This document shows positions 1-6,047 of a stretch of 6,048 bases of DNA, one piece after another. Made by a program: the position numbers and the translations under genes. Every line of letters begins with the position of its first letter. The stretch's first letter is position 1. Under the pieces are notes generated by a model. That model made no database searches. It saw nothing but the letters and a program-made list of their open reading frames with translations, and had not been told where the DNA came from. This DNA comes from Geodermatophilaceae bacterium (GTDB lineage Bacteria > Actinomycetota > Actinomycetes > Mycobacteriales > Geodermatophilaceae): NCBI GenBank assembly GCA_013696785.1, contig JACCXW010000088.1, positions 1 to 6,048 on the forward strand, given 5' to 3'.

Positions 1-1
1 G

Positions 2-538
2 TCCGGCGGCTGGCAGCAGGCCGACCTGCCACCGACCGCCGACGCCGAGGCGTGGCTGGGCGGTCGGCTTCCCGCCGACTGGTTCACCGCCGCACCCTCC
101 GTTGCAGTCGACCGCGAGGAGATCGCGGTGAGCGGCGAACTGCCCGCACCCGAGGTTCCCGCCGGGGCCGACGAGGCCGCGACTCACGCGGCCGCACTCG
201 GCCGGATCGCCCAGTTCCGCGAGCAGACCCGGGAGACTCGGATGCAGATCGCCGACGAGGCCGAGGCGCGGTACGGGCGCAAGATCGCCTGGGGCGCGTC
301 GATCGGAACGACGCAGGTGCTGTTCACGCACCTCGCCGTGCCGGTGATGACCCGGTTACGGCAGAACGAGCGCCGGGTTCTCGACACGCTGGTCGACTCC
401 GGAGTCGCCCGTTCGCGTTCGGAAGCACTGTCGTGGTGCGTGAAGCTGGTCGGCGAGCATGCCGAGGAGTGGATCGACAGCCTGCGCCAGGCCATGTCGG
501 ACGTGGACAAGCTGCGCACGACCGGACCCGAACTGTAA
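2..538 (+). CDS. Conserved actinobacterial hypothetical protein, C-terminal part (5' end outside window)
   Basis: The frame is open from base 2 to the TAA at 536-538, giving 178 residues with no stop. The GTG at 128 is an internal codon rather than the likely start, because the upstream 42 codons read as good protein (LPADWFTAAPSVAVDREEI). The middle is charged and helical (RIAQFREQTRETRMQIADEAEARYG, split here around the RETRM). The C-terminal part, window residues about 114-150, reads like a ribbon-helix-helix fold: a short strand (VPVMTRLRQ), then helix-turn-helix RRVLDTLVDSG and SRSEALSWCVKLV. I recall proteins of this kind as uncharacterised in many actinomycetes. DNA binding or oligomerisation through the RHH-like end is an inference, and no function is known to me. 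It faces the kinase operon convergently and is followed 15 nt later by a strong inverted repeat. Confidence 0.8.
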   Translation, partial: SGGWQQADLPPTADAEAWLGGRLPADWFTAAPSVAVDREEIAVSGELPAPEVPAGADEAATHAAALGRIAQFREQTRETRMQIADEAEARYGRKIAWGASIGTTQVLFTHLAVPVMTRLRQNERRVLDTLVDSGVARSRSEALSWCVKLVGEHAEEWIDSLRQAMSDVDKLRTTGPEL

Positions 539-769
539 GAGTCACCCCGCACCATCATGGCCGATCCGCACGGATCGGCCATGATCGTCAGGGCTATCCG
601 TAGACCTCGGCCGTTTGTGATCCACCGAGCCCGAGTACCCCATGGCGACGAGGACTCTCCCGTCCGCCAGCAGCACCTCCCCCGGTGGTTACGAGCCAGC
701 GCACCTGACCGCATCGGCGCCACACGGGGGGATGTGCTGTCCAGCGCCGGGCCGGCAGCGGCGGTCCGG
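539..769. other. Convergent intergenic region
   Basis: This is 231 bp between the stops of the hypothetical gene (+) and the kinase gene (-). Besides the 15-bp inverted repeat at 554-585, it has a short GC-rich palindrome, GCCGGGCCGGC, at 746-756, close to the kinase stop, which may add to termination on the minus strand. I see no convincing gene, tRNA or direct repeat array here. Confidence 0.5.
554..585. terminator. Perfect 15-bp inverted repeat, probable intrinsic (possibly bidirectional) terminator
   Basis: The arms at 554-568 (ATCATGGCCGATCCG) and 571-585 are exact reverse complements separated by only CA. As RNA this would fold into a stem of about 14 bp with a 4-nt GCAC loop. It starts 15 nt after the stop of the upstream + strand gene and lies between two convergent genes. 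There is no U tract on either side, which is common for hairpin terminators in high-GC actinomycetes. For the minus-strand kinase operon it lies about 185 nt past the stop, so it could also end that transcript. A protein-binding operator is the main alternative. Confidence 0.65.
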
Positions 770-2551
770 TCAGCCACCCGGCGGAGGGTTCGCCGCGCGG
801 CGCTGCTTCAGGACGGCGTGGCGGGTCGCCAGTACGCCGGCGCCGTACCAGCCGAGCAGGCCCACCGCGGCGGCGCCCGGCAGTAGGACAAGGGTGATGA
901 ACGGCTCCGATCCGCTCAACCCGGCGCTTGTGACCTGTTGCGATCCGGCAACGGCTCGGAGCAGGGCGAGTGCGGACATGCCGAGGACCACGCCGACGAG
1001 CGCGCCGAACAGCGGGCCGGACCGGGAGCCGAAAACGTAGGCAGGCTCGGGAAAGCGCCCGCCGAGTCCGACCGCCGCGAGCAGTGCCACGACACCCACC
1101 ATCAGCACTGCGGCGAGGGTGACCGCGCCGGGATCGTTGCCCGCTGCTGCACCGAGAGCCGTCAAGGACAGTGCCATCGCCGACACCGCGACCATCCGGC
1201 GGGCGACCCGGCCACTGTCCTCGATCGGCGGGGCGTACCGCGCGATCGCGTTCTCCCGCGCGGCTATCCGGCAGGCCTCGTACGGCGCCCGCAGTCCCAG
1301 CGTGCGCGCGAAGACGCTCTTACGCAGCCTCAGCTCCGGTGGCGGTTCGAGTCCGGACAGCCGGTTCGCGAGCATCGTGCGCAGCACACCGCGGGATCTG
1401 TTGGTGGTGGCGGCATGCGTCGAATCCCACGGCCCGAGGTCTCGCCACAATTCAACGGTCTGCGCGGACACCCGCTCGCATTGCCCGCGGTAGCGCAGCA
1501 TCGCGTCGTTGTCGGGCCACGATCCGAGGGCGGAATCGATCCGGATCCGCGCTGTCGGCAGGTGCTCGGTCGCCGCGATCCGCCGCAGCGACTCACCGGC
1601 CTGGGCCGCGTTGATCCGCCGCTCGTAGGACAACCCCTCCCGGTGCAGGTCGTCGACGAGCAGCTGATCGGCCAGCAGATGACGAAGCTCGGGCAGCCTG
1701 ATCTCCGGTGAGATCTGGATGACGCCCTGCCGGACGGCGGCCAGCCGCTCGTCAGGCGTGATCCCAGGCATCGGGAAGCGGCCGCCGGTCACCGCGAAGT
1801 GCAGAGTGACGCCGAGCGCCCACACGTCGCCTGCCGGCCGCCGCTTGATCTCCGCCGCCGGGTCGGCGTGCTGGGCGCGGGCCTCCTCCGGAGCGGTGTA
1901 GCTGAGGGTGCCCGGAGCGGAGAGCACGTAGGAGCCCTCCATCGGCCGGGTCAGCCCGAAGTCGCCGAGTTTCCAGACACCCTCGACGAGCATGATGTTG
2001 TCCGGCTTGACGTCGCCGTGCGCGGTCTGCAGATCGTGCAGTTGCGCCAGCCCGTCCGCGATCCCTGCAAGCGCTTCGCACATCGCGGTCGGGCGGGCCC
2101 AGCGGCCGTCGTCGGGCAGCGCGTCGCCGCGGCGGATGGCGAGGACGTACTCCCGCAGGTTGAGCGAGGCCCACGGCATCACGATGAGCACTCCGCCGAC
2201 GTACGGTCCGGTATTGATCCGGCGGGCGATCGTCGACGCCATGAGATGCGGGTGGCCGAGGGTCAGCGAACTCATCGCCGCCACCTCGTGCACAACCTGG
2301 TCCTGCCGGCCGTGCGCCGACTGGGGGAGCAGCACCTTCAGCGCCACGTCGCGCCCGGACAGGGCGTCGGGATCGCTGGCGCGGTAGACGTGGGCGTTGA
2401 TGCCGGCGTTCACGCGGGCCGTGATAGTCCAGATCTGCAGGCTGTCCCCGACGTCGAGGGCGAAGCCGGTCGGGGAGTGCTCCGGGAACGTGTACGAGCC
2501 GAACACCTCGGTGGCCGCAGGAGCCTGCGCGTACCCGCGTTCGGTCGTCAC
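770..2551 (-). CDS. Ser/Thr protein kinase with four C-terminal transmembrane helices
   Basis: The start is the GTG at 2551-2549, which gives 593 residues. It overlaps the upstream FHA gene's TGA by 4 nt (GTGA) and is preceded by GAGGGGAG (2555-2562). The open frame continues upstream, but there it is antisense-type shadow over the FHA gene. The kinase domain spans about residues 38-327: a degenerate glycine loop (RVNAGINAHVYRA, about 46-58), VALK Lys72, helix C Glu89, HGDVKPDN with catalytic Asp180, Lys182 and Asn185, DFG Asp197, APE Glu222, DVW Asp242 and the C-lobe Arg312. These residues predict an active Hanks-type kinase of the non-RD class (Gly before Asp180). A basic, helical stretch of about 120 residues follows, then four hydrophobic segments at about 452-470, 476-497, 513-535 and 549-575. 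There is no PASTA or other extracytoplasmic sensor domain. The gene is last in the operon with PP2C and two FHA genes, the likely eraser and readers of its phosphorylation. Confidence 0.9.
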   Translation of the reverse strand: MTTERGYAQAPAATEVFGSYTFPEHSPTGFALDVGDSLQIWTITARVNAGINAHVYRASDPDALSGRDVALKVLLPQSAHGRQDQVVHEVAAMSSLTLGHPHLMASTIARRINTGPYVGGVLIVMPWASLNLREYVLAIRRGDALPDDGRWARPTAMCEALAGIADGLAQLHDLQTAHGDVKPDNIMLVEGVWKLGDFGLTRPMEGSYVLSAPGTLSYTAPEEARAQHADPAAEIKRRPAGDVWALGVTLHFAVTGGRFPMPGITPDERLAAVRQGVIQISPEIRLPELRHLLADQLLVDDLHREGLSYERRINAAQAGESLRRIAATEHLPTARIRIDSALGSWPDNDAMLRYRGQCERVSAQTVELWRDLGPWDSTHAATTNRSRGVLRTMLANRLSGLEPPPELRLRKSVFARTLGLRAPYEACRIAARENAIARYAPPIEDSGRVARRMVAVSAMALSLTALGAAAGNDPGAVTLAAVLMVGVVALLAAVGLGGRFPEPAYVFGSRSGPLFGALVGVVLGMSALALLRAVAGSQQVTSAGLSGSEPFITLVLLPGAAAVGLLGWYGAGVLATRHAVLKQRRAANPPPGG

Positions 2552-3342
2552 TGTCTCCCCTCGCCTCCGCCGCCCAGTCGTGCACCCCAACGGTAACGCC
2601 ACTCGCGGGCCTGGTCCGTCACGCGCTGCAGGTGGGGTGGCGTGACGAGGCCGTGTCCGATCAGGGCGGCCGCGAGCATGCCGAGGCTCACCGGCCGCTC
2701 GGAGAACACCCGCGCGTCGAGCATTTTCTGCTTCAGCGTCTTGAGGTCGGTCACGACGTACCGTTCGAGTTCCTCCAGCGTCGCCGGAATCGCCGGTACG
2801 CCGCTCAGCACGGCGACCTCGGCTCCGATCTCGGCGGCCGAGGGCAATCGGCGTAGCCGCAGCGGATCGCGCAACCACGGCCCGCACAGCAGCACCGCGG
2901 TGAGGAAGTACTGCGCGTCCTCGGAAAGCACGACGCCGGCACCGGGCCGGGTCGCTTCCCCCGTCAGCGGCGGCAAGCTCTGCCGTAGTCCCGGATCCGA
3001 CGCCGGTACGACGGTGCAGTTGACCGTCAGGGGCCGTTCCTGGTGCACCATCGTGGCCGTGCCGACGGCGACTGTGGTGCGGTCGGCGACCCATCGCCCG
3101 CCGGGGCGCAACGGGATCAGCGAACCCTCCAGGGTGTCCACGAACAGCTGGTTTACCTCGGAGACATTCGTGAGCTGCCAGCCCGCATCGTGCGCCTCGA
3201 TGAGGCCGTGGTGCCGGGACAGGTGGACGTCGCCGCCGAGCAGCAGGTCGGCGCCGCCACCGGGACGCCCGAAGATCAGCGACTGCCCGGCCGTCAGGGT
3301 CAGCTGCTTTCCTTCCGGCGAGCGCACCACGACGCGGTTCAT
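2548..3342 (-). CDS. FHA-domain protein with helical, possibly winged-helix C-terminus
   Basis: The protein has 264 residues. The ATG at 3342-3340 overlaps the PP2C stop by 4 nt (ATGA), and no good Shine-Dalgarno is visible, so translation is probably coupled to the phosphatase gene. The N-terminal FHA domain, about residues 1-100, has the phosphothreonine-binding signature: Gly25-Arg26, Ser42-Arg-His-His45 and Asn64 (VNQLFVD). FHA domains bind phosphothreonine peptides. A linker of about 40 residues leads to a helical C-terminal domain (about 141-255) with YFLTAVLLCGPWLRDP, LPSAAEIGAEV, TDLKTLKQKMLDA and LAAALIGHGLVTP. This order (helix, a 'lPT..EIa' helix, a K/R-rich recognition-like helix, then LA..L...GLVT) resembles the winged-helix-like end of other actinobacterial FHA proteins that I remember. 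No membrane segment is seen. A phospho-dependent adaptor or DNA-binding output is plausible but inferred. Confidence 0.88.
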   Translation of the reverse strand: MNRVVVRSPEGKQLTLTAGQSLIFGRPGGGADLLLGGDVHLSRHHGLIEAHDAGWQLTNVSEVNQLFVDTLEGSLIPLRPGGRWVADRTTVAVGTATMVHQERPLTVNCTVVPASDPGLRQSLPPLTGEATRPGAGVVLSEDAQYFLTAVLLCGPWLRDPLRLRRLPSAAEIGAEVAVLSGVPAIPATLEELERYVVTDLKTLKQKMLDARVFSERPVSLGMLAAALIGHGLVTPPHLQRVTDQAREWRYRWGARLGGGGEGRQ

Positions 3343-4079
3343 CCGACCGGCCGCAGCACGAGCGCGGTCGCGTCGTCGGTCCCGCCGGCGGCGACCGCCG
3401 CAACCACGAGCCGGCGTGCGGTCAGCTCCGGGTCGTGGTCGGCGAGCATGATGTCCGTCATCTGGTCGACCGTGAGTACCCCGTGCACGCCGTCGGTGCT
3501 GAGCAGTACCGCATCCGTGGCCGCGAGCCGGTGCCGCGTCACGTCCGCCGTGGCGCCGGCCGGGTTGCCCAGGTAGCGGCGCAGGTGGTTGGCGGTACGA
3601 CGGGCCAGCGGCGAGTCCGGTTCGGCCGCACCCACCGCCACCAGGTGCGCGGCGACGGTGTGGTCGGTGGTGAGGGCCAGTAGCCCGCCGTCGTGCAGCA
3701 GGTGGCAGCGGGAGTCACCCAGGTTGACGATGAGCAGCTCGTCGCCGTCGGCCACCACGGCGCAGAGCGTGGTCGCACCTGTCAGCGCGCCCTGGACGGC
3801 GAACTCGGCGACCAGGCGTTGCTGTACCGCCGCGACCGTACCGTTCACCGCCGACTCGTCGCGTACCTGCGTAGCGGCGAGTTCCTCGGCGAACTGCTGC
3901 ACCGCCCAGCGGGCCGCCTCGCCGCCTCGCCGCGTGGATCCCATCCCGTCGGCCAGCACGACGATGCCCTCGGCCGGGAGCAGGACGAACGCGTCCATGT
4001 TCGTGCCGCGCCGCGCACCGAGAAGGCTGTGCGCTCCTACCCGCCACCGCTCGGCGATGGCCGGGGATGGTGACGTCAT
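3339..4079 (-). CDS. PP2C-family Ser/Thr protein phosphatase
   Basis: The protein has 246 residues, the size of a single soluble PP2C catalytic domain such as the cytosolic part of PstP. No membrane helix or extra domain is seen. The family motifs appear in order: RRGTNMDAF with metal ligand Asp29, VLADGMGS with Asp44, GATTLCAVV, VNLGDSR at 119-124, the TTDHTVA segment at 137-143, RRYLGN, LLSTDGVHG with Asp196, and GGTDDATAL with Asp235 as the last metal ligand. The final motif is Asp-Asp rather than the usual Asp-Asn. The protein is predicted to be a Mn/Mg-dependent phosphatase that removes phosphate from Ser/Thr, presumably from the kinase and from its substrates encoded here. The ATG at 4079-4077 overlaps the upstream FHA gene's stop (ATGA), with GAGGTG at 4082-4087 as a ribosome binding site. 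The gene's end overlaps the next FHA start by 4 nt. Confidence 0.94.
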   Translation of the reverse strand: MTSPSPAIAERWRVGAHSLLGARRGTNMDAFVLLPAEGIVVLADGMGSTRRGGEAARWAVQQFAEELAATQVRDESAVNGTVAAVQQRLVAEFAVQGALTGATTLCAVVADGDELLIVNLGDSRCHLLHDGGLLALTTDHTVAAHLVAVGAAEPDSPLARRTANHLRRYLGNPAGATADVTRHRLAATDAVLLSTDGVHGVLTVDQMTDIMLADHDPELTARRLVVAAVAAGGTDDATALVLRPVG

Positions 4080-5062
4080 CGCACCTCACGCAAGGGTGGC
4101 CGGTCGGGGATACCTGCACCGTACGACGGCTGGTACGTCCAGGTCGGCCCAATCGTGCCGATCTGTACCGTGTCCCGCGGCCGCAACAGGACCGGCTGAC
4201 GCACGCCGGCGCCGTTGACCCGAGTGCCGTGCCGGCTGTCGAGGTCCTCCAGCCGGCAGCCGGCCGGGGTCGGGGTCAGTCGCAGGTGCCGCCGGGAAGC
4301 CGAGGGATAGTGGATGGTCACCTCGCACTCCGGGGAGCGGCCCACGTCGACGGCATGTCCGGCGACCACGATGTCGGGCTCTCCGTCTCCCGACCTCAGC
4401 CGGTACACCCTGGGGGCGGCGGGAATCTCGGCCGTGGTCGTTTCCGGGCGAAGGTCCGCGCGCCCGCCGACGGAGACCAGCGTGGGGGGTGCCGAGCCGG
4501 TGGCCAGGGTCGGTTCCGGTCGCCCGACCGGCGCTTCGGCCGGTTCGTCGACGGACGGGGCCGGGTCGACGGTGAGGGTGGGCTCGCGCGAGTCGGCGGA
4601 AGGGTCGGGACCGGCGGGGTGGGCCGTTCCCGGCGGAGGGAGGGTCGTGGAGATGACCTCGGGCCGGCCTTCCGCGACGGTCTCGCTGGCCTGGACCTGC
4701 ACGCGGGGCGTACCCGCGTGCAGCCACTGTTTCTCGCGGGCAGTGCGCAGCAGGCTCGCGCCGACGGCCTCCTGCACCGTGTCGAGCAGTGGCTCGATGA
4801 CGGCGTACTCATCGGGGCCGAGGCCGACCAGGAAGGCCCGGGGGAGGACGGCCTTCTGACCGAACGGCATGACGACGCGCTGCCGACGGCACACCCTCTC
4901 GATCCGCTTCGTCACCGCTCGCACCGTCGGGCGCGGCAGCGGCACGAGCGCGCGGTAGCAGTCGTAGGCGGTGTCGGCGAGCCCGGATCGGTCCGGCAGC
5001 CAGCGCCGGGCGACGACCACACCGGTCACCGCGATCACCACGAGGAACACCCACAGGGTCAT
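4076..5062 (-). CDS. Membrane-anchored FHA protein with DUF3662-like domain
   Basis: With the ATG at 5062-5060 the protein has 328 residues and begins directly with a membrane helix (residues about 3-19, TLWVFLVVIAVTGVVVA) followed by Arg-Arg. This start is preferred because the open frame's upstream GTG (5131) adds only 23 polar residues and lacks a Shine-Dalgarno. Residues about 65-125 (AVLPRAFLVGLGPDEYAVIE then a helix and WLHAGTPRVQVQ) resemble the N-terminal DUF3662 domain of mycobacterial FhaA. A Pro/Thr/Glu-rich linker of about 90 residues follows. The C-terminal FHA domain (about 218-310) has Gly241-Arg242, Ser256-Arg-Arg-His259 and SRHGTRVNG (276-284), a His variant of the usual SRNGT. 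Topology predicts a cytoplasmic FHA domain tethered to the membrane, where it could bind phosphothreonines made by the membrane kinase. It is the first full gene of the operon. Confidence 0.88.
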   Translation of the reverse strand: MTLWVFLVVIAVTGVVVARRWLPDRSGLADTAYDCYRALVPLPRPTVRAVTKRIERVCRRQRVVMPFGQKAVLPRAFLVGLGPDEYAVIEPLLDTVQEAVGASLLRTAREKQWLHAGTPRVQVQASETVAEGRPEVISTTLPPPGTAHPAGPDPSADSREPTLTVDPAPSVDEPAEAPVGRPEPTLATGSAPPTLVSVGGRADLRPETTTAEIPAAPRVYRLRSGDGEPDIVVAGHAVDVGRSPECEVTIHYPSASRRHLRLTPTPAGCRLEDLDSRHGTRVNGAGVRQPVLLRPRDTVQIGTIGPTWTYQPSYGAGIPDRPPLREVR

Positions 5063-5088
5063 GCAGGCAAACTCAACACGCCCATCAC
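5059..5088 (-). CDS. Possible 9-codon leader ORF coupled to the FHA gene
   Basis: Reading minus from the GTG at 5088 (or the next codon, ATG at 5085) gives VMGVLSLPA and then TGA at 5061-5059. That stop overlaps the FHA start as ATGA, the same 4-nt geometry as the internal operon junctions. The only strong ribosome binding site of the operon head (GGAGGTGA, 5102-5095) is spaced 9 nt from this GTG and 12 nt from the ATG, but about 35 nt from the FHA ATG. The peptide is too short for any codon statistic, so this is a tentative call. The alternative is that the Shine-Dalgarno serves a longer N-terminal form of the FHA protein. Confidence 0.3.
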   Translation of the reverse strand: MMGVLSLPA

Positions 5089-5094
5089 CGTCGG

Positions 5095-5110
5095 TCACCT
5101 CCCCTGGAGG
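5095..5110 (-). promoter_or_regulatory. Strong Shine-Dalgarno overlapping a small hairpin
   Basis: The minus strand reads CCTCC-AGG-GGAGGTGA from 5110 to 5095. GGAGGTGA matches the anti-Shine-Dalgarno end of 16S rRNA very well. The CCTCC just 5' of it can pair with GGAGG across a 3-nt loop, which could mask the site. It is the entry site for translation of the phosphosignalling operon, through the short leader ORF or a longer N-terminus. Whether the 5-bp hairpin forms in vivo is unknown. Confidence 0.45.
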
Positions 5111-5213
5111 GGGTTCCCGCCGGGCTGTCACCGCTTCCGCACTGCCGCGGTCGCTGTCTCAACCGCGAAAGGAGTGACAACGCCGCGGCTTCGGCGACGG
5201 GTCGGGTCCCCGC
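5111..5213. other. Divergent intergenic region, promoter not resolved
   Basis: This is the space between the operon head (-) and the acyltransferase (+) and must hold promoters for one or both. I could not find a convincing -10 (TANNNT) with a matched -35 on either strand. A minus-strand TTGTCA at 5180-5175 is a possible -35 but has no good -10 at 17 nt. A + strand AAAGGAGTGA at 5168-5177 looks like a ribosome binding site but has no in-frame start close downstream for the acyltransferase. Confidence 0.35.
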
Positions 5214-5916
5214 GTGCCCGCCCGCGATCCCCGCCAGGCGGGTTTCCTCGCGGTCGCCTCGCTGCGGTGGGTGATCGCGCATCGAGCCTGGACGCCCTTC
5301 TACCTGGTGCGCTACTGGCGCTTCCTCGTCTTCCGGCTCCGCAACCCGCACATCGTCACCTCGGGATTCGTGTTCCTCGGCCGGCGGGTCGAGGTGTACG
5401 CGCGACCGGGCCACGGCCGGCTGATCCTGGGCCGGTGGGTGCATGTCGGAGACGGCAACTCCATCCGCTGTCACCAAGGCGCTATGCGGATCGGCGACAA
5501 GTGTGCGTTCGGGCGGCACAACACGGTGAACTGCTATCTGGACATCGAGATCGGCGCACGCACGTTGGTCGCCGATTGGGTCTACGTCTGCGATTTCGAC
5601 CACGTCACCGAGGACATCGCGAGACCGATCAAGGATCAGGGGATCGTGAAGAGCCCGGTCCATCCGCATCGGCCCGGACGTGTGGCTCGGTGTGAAGTCG
5701 TCGGTGCTGCGCGGCGCGCAGATCGGGGCGGGAACGGTAGTGGCCGCACACGCCGTCGTCACCGGCACGATCCCGGCGTACGCCGTGGCGGCAGGAATCC
5801 CCGCGCGGGTGGTGCGCGACCGGGTGGACGACTACGAGGCGAACGCGGCCCGACGTGAGGCATTGGCCGATATCGCGCGCAAGACTGCCGCGGCCGCCAC
5901 CCGCGCCAACCGCTAG
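5214..5916 (+). pseudogene. Hexapeptide-repeat acyltransferase (Rv3034c-like), frameshifted
   Basis: The protein is carried in two frames. From the GTG at 5214, residues 1-149 read well (AWTPFYLVRYWRFLVFRLRNP, RWVHVGDGNSIRCH, then YVCDFDH and IARPIKDQGIVKSPV). After position 5660 good coding moves to the +1 frame (RIGPDVWLGVKSSVLRGAQIG, AYAVAAGIPARVVRDR) and ends at TAG 5914-5916. Removing the four bases catc at 5661-5664 restores KSPVRIGPDVW and a continuous 232-residue protein. Imperfect hexapeptide repeats (IGxGxxVxxxAVV) predict a left-handed beta-helix that transfers an acyl group, often acetyl, to a sugar or similar acceptor. His130 in DFDH is the kind of residue used as the base. As read, the first frame runs on with Arg/Gly-rich nonsense to 5858. 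It may be a real pseudogene or a sequencing error. The start follows an in-frame TGA at 5175 and has only a weak ribosome binding site. Confidence 0.82.
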
Positions 5917-6047
5917 TTGTACGCCGGGAACGTCCCGGCCGCGATGCTGATCACGAAGATGACGAGGACGCCCACCCCGATCCAGCCCAGGACGATCCCG
6001 GCGATGGCCATGCCACCGCCGCCCTCACCGGTCCGTCGGATCTGGCT
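5913..6047 (-). CDS. DUF4190-like small membrane protein, C-terminal end (rest outside window)
   Basis: The minus strand is open from the window edge to TAG at 5915-5913, giving 44 residues. They read SQIRRTGEGGGGMAIAGI then VLGWIGVGVLVIFVISIAA and end in GTFPAYN. The signature 'Q-I-(K/R)-R-T-G-E-x-G-x-G-MAIAGIVLGWIG' is typical of the DUF4190 family of small actinobacterial membrane proteins, in which a cytoplasmic loop links two membrane helices. The second helix is seen here (about 13-38). The function is unknown. The gene is convergent with the acyltransferase and their stop codons overlap in CTAG. It is not listed among long reading frames because its start lies beyond the window. Confidence 0.8.
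   Translation of the reverse strand, partial: SQIRRTGEGGGGMAIAGIVLGWIGVGVLVIFVISIAAGTFPAYN

Noticed and set aside
542..643. A 33-codon minus-strand ORF (starting MGYSGSVDHKRPRS) in the convergent gap
   Set aside because: A weak GGGAGAG lies upstream, but the ORF runs through the inverted repeat and has no family signal. More likely a chance frame.
539..769. A tRNA or small RNA gene in the convergent gap
   Set aside because: No cloverleaf, T-loop consensus or promoter was found by eye. Only the inverted repeat is clear.
2552..3403. N-terminal extension of the kinase frame up to 3403
   Set aside because: It overlaps the FHA gene over its full length in another frame, is Arg/Pro/Gly-rich low-complexity shadow, and the GTG at 2551 has a good ribosome binding site and operon-type overlap.
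5063..5131. GTG at 5131 as the start of the membrane FHA protein
   Set aside because: It has no Shine-Dalgarno and adds 23 polar residues in front of the membrane helix. The strong Shine-Dalgarno lies downstream of it.
4067..5695. A 542-residue + strand open frame opposite the FHA gene and through the acyltransferase
   Set aside because: It is Arg/Gly-rich shadow typical of high-GC antisense frames. The minus-strand FHA gene and the + strand acyltransferase have clear family motifs in other frames.
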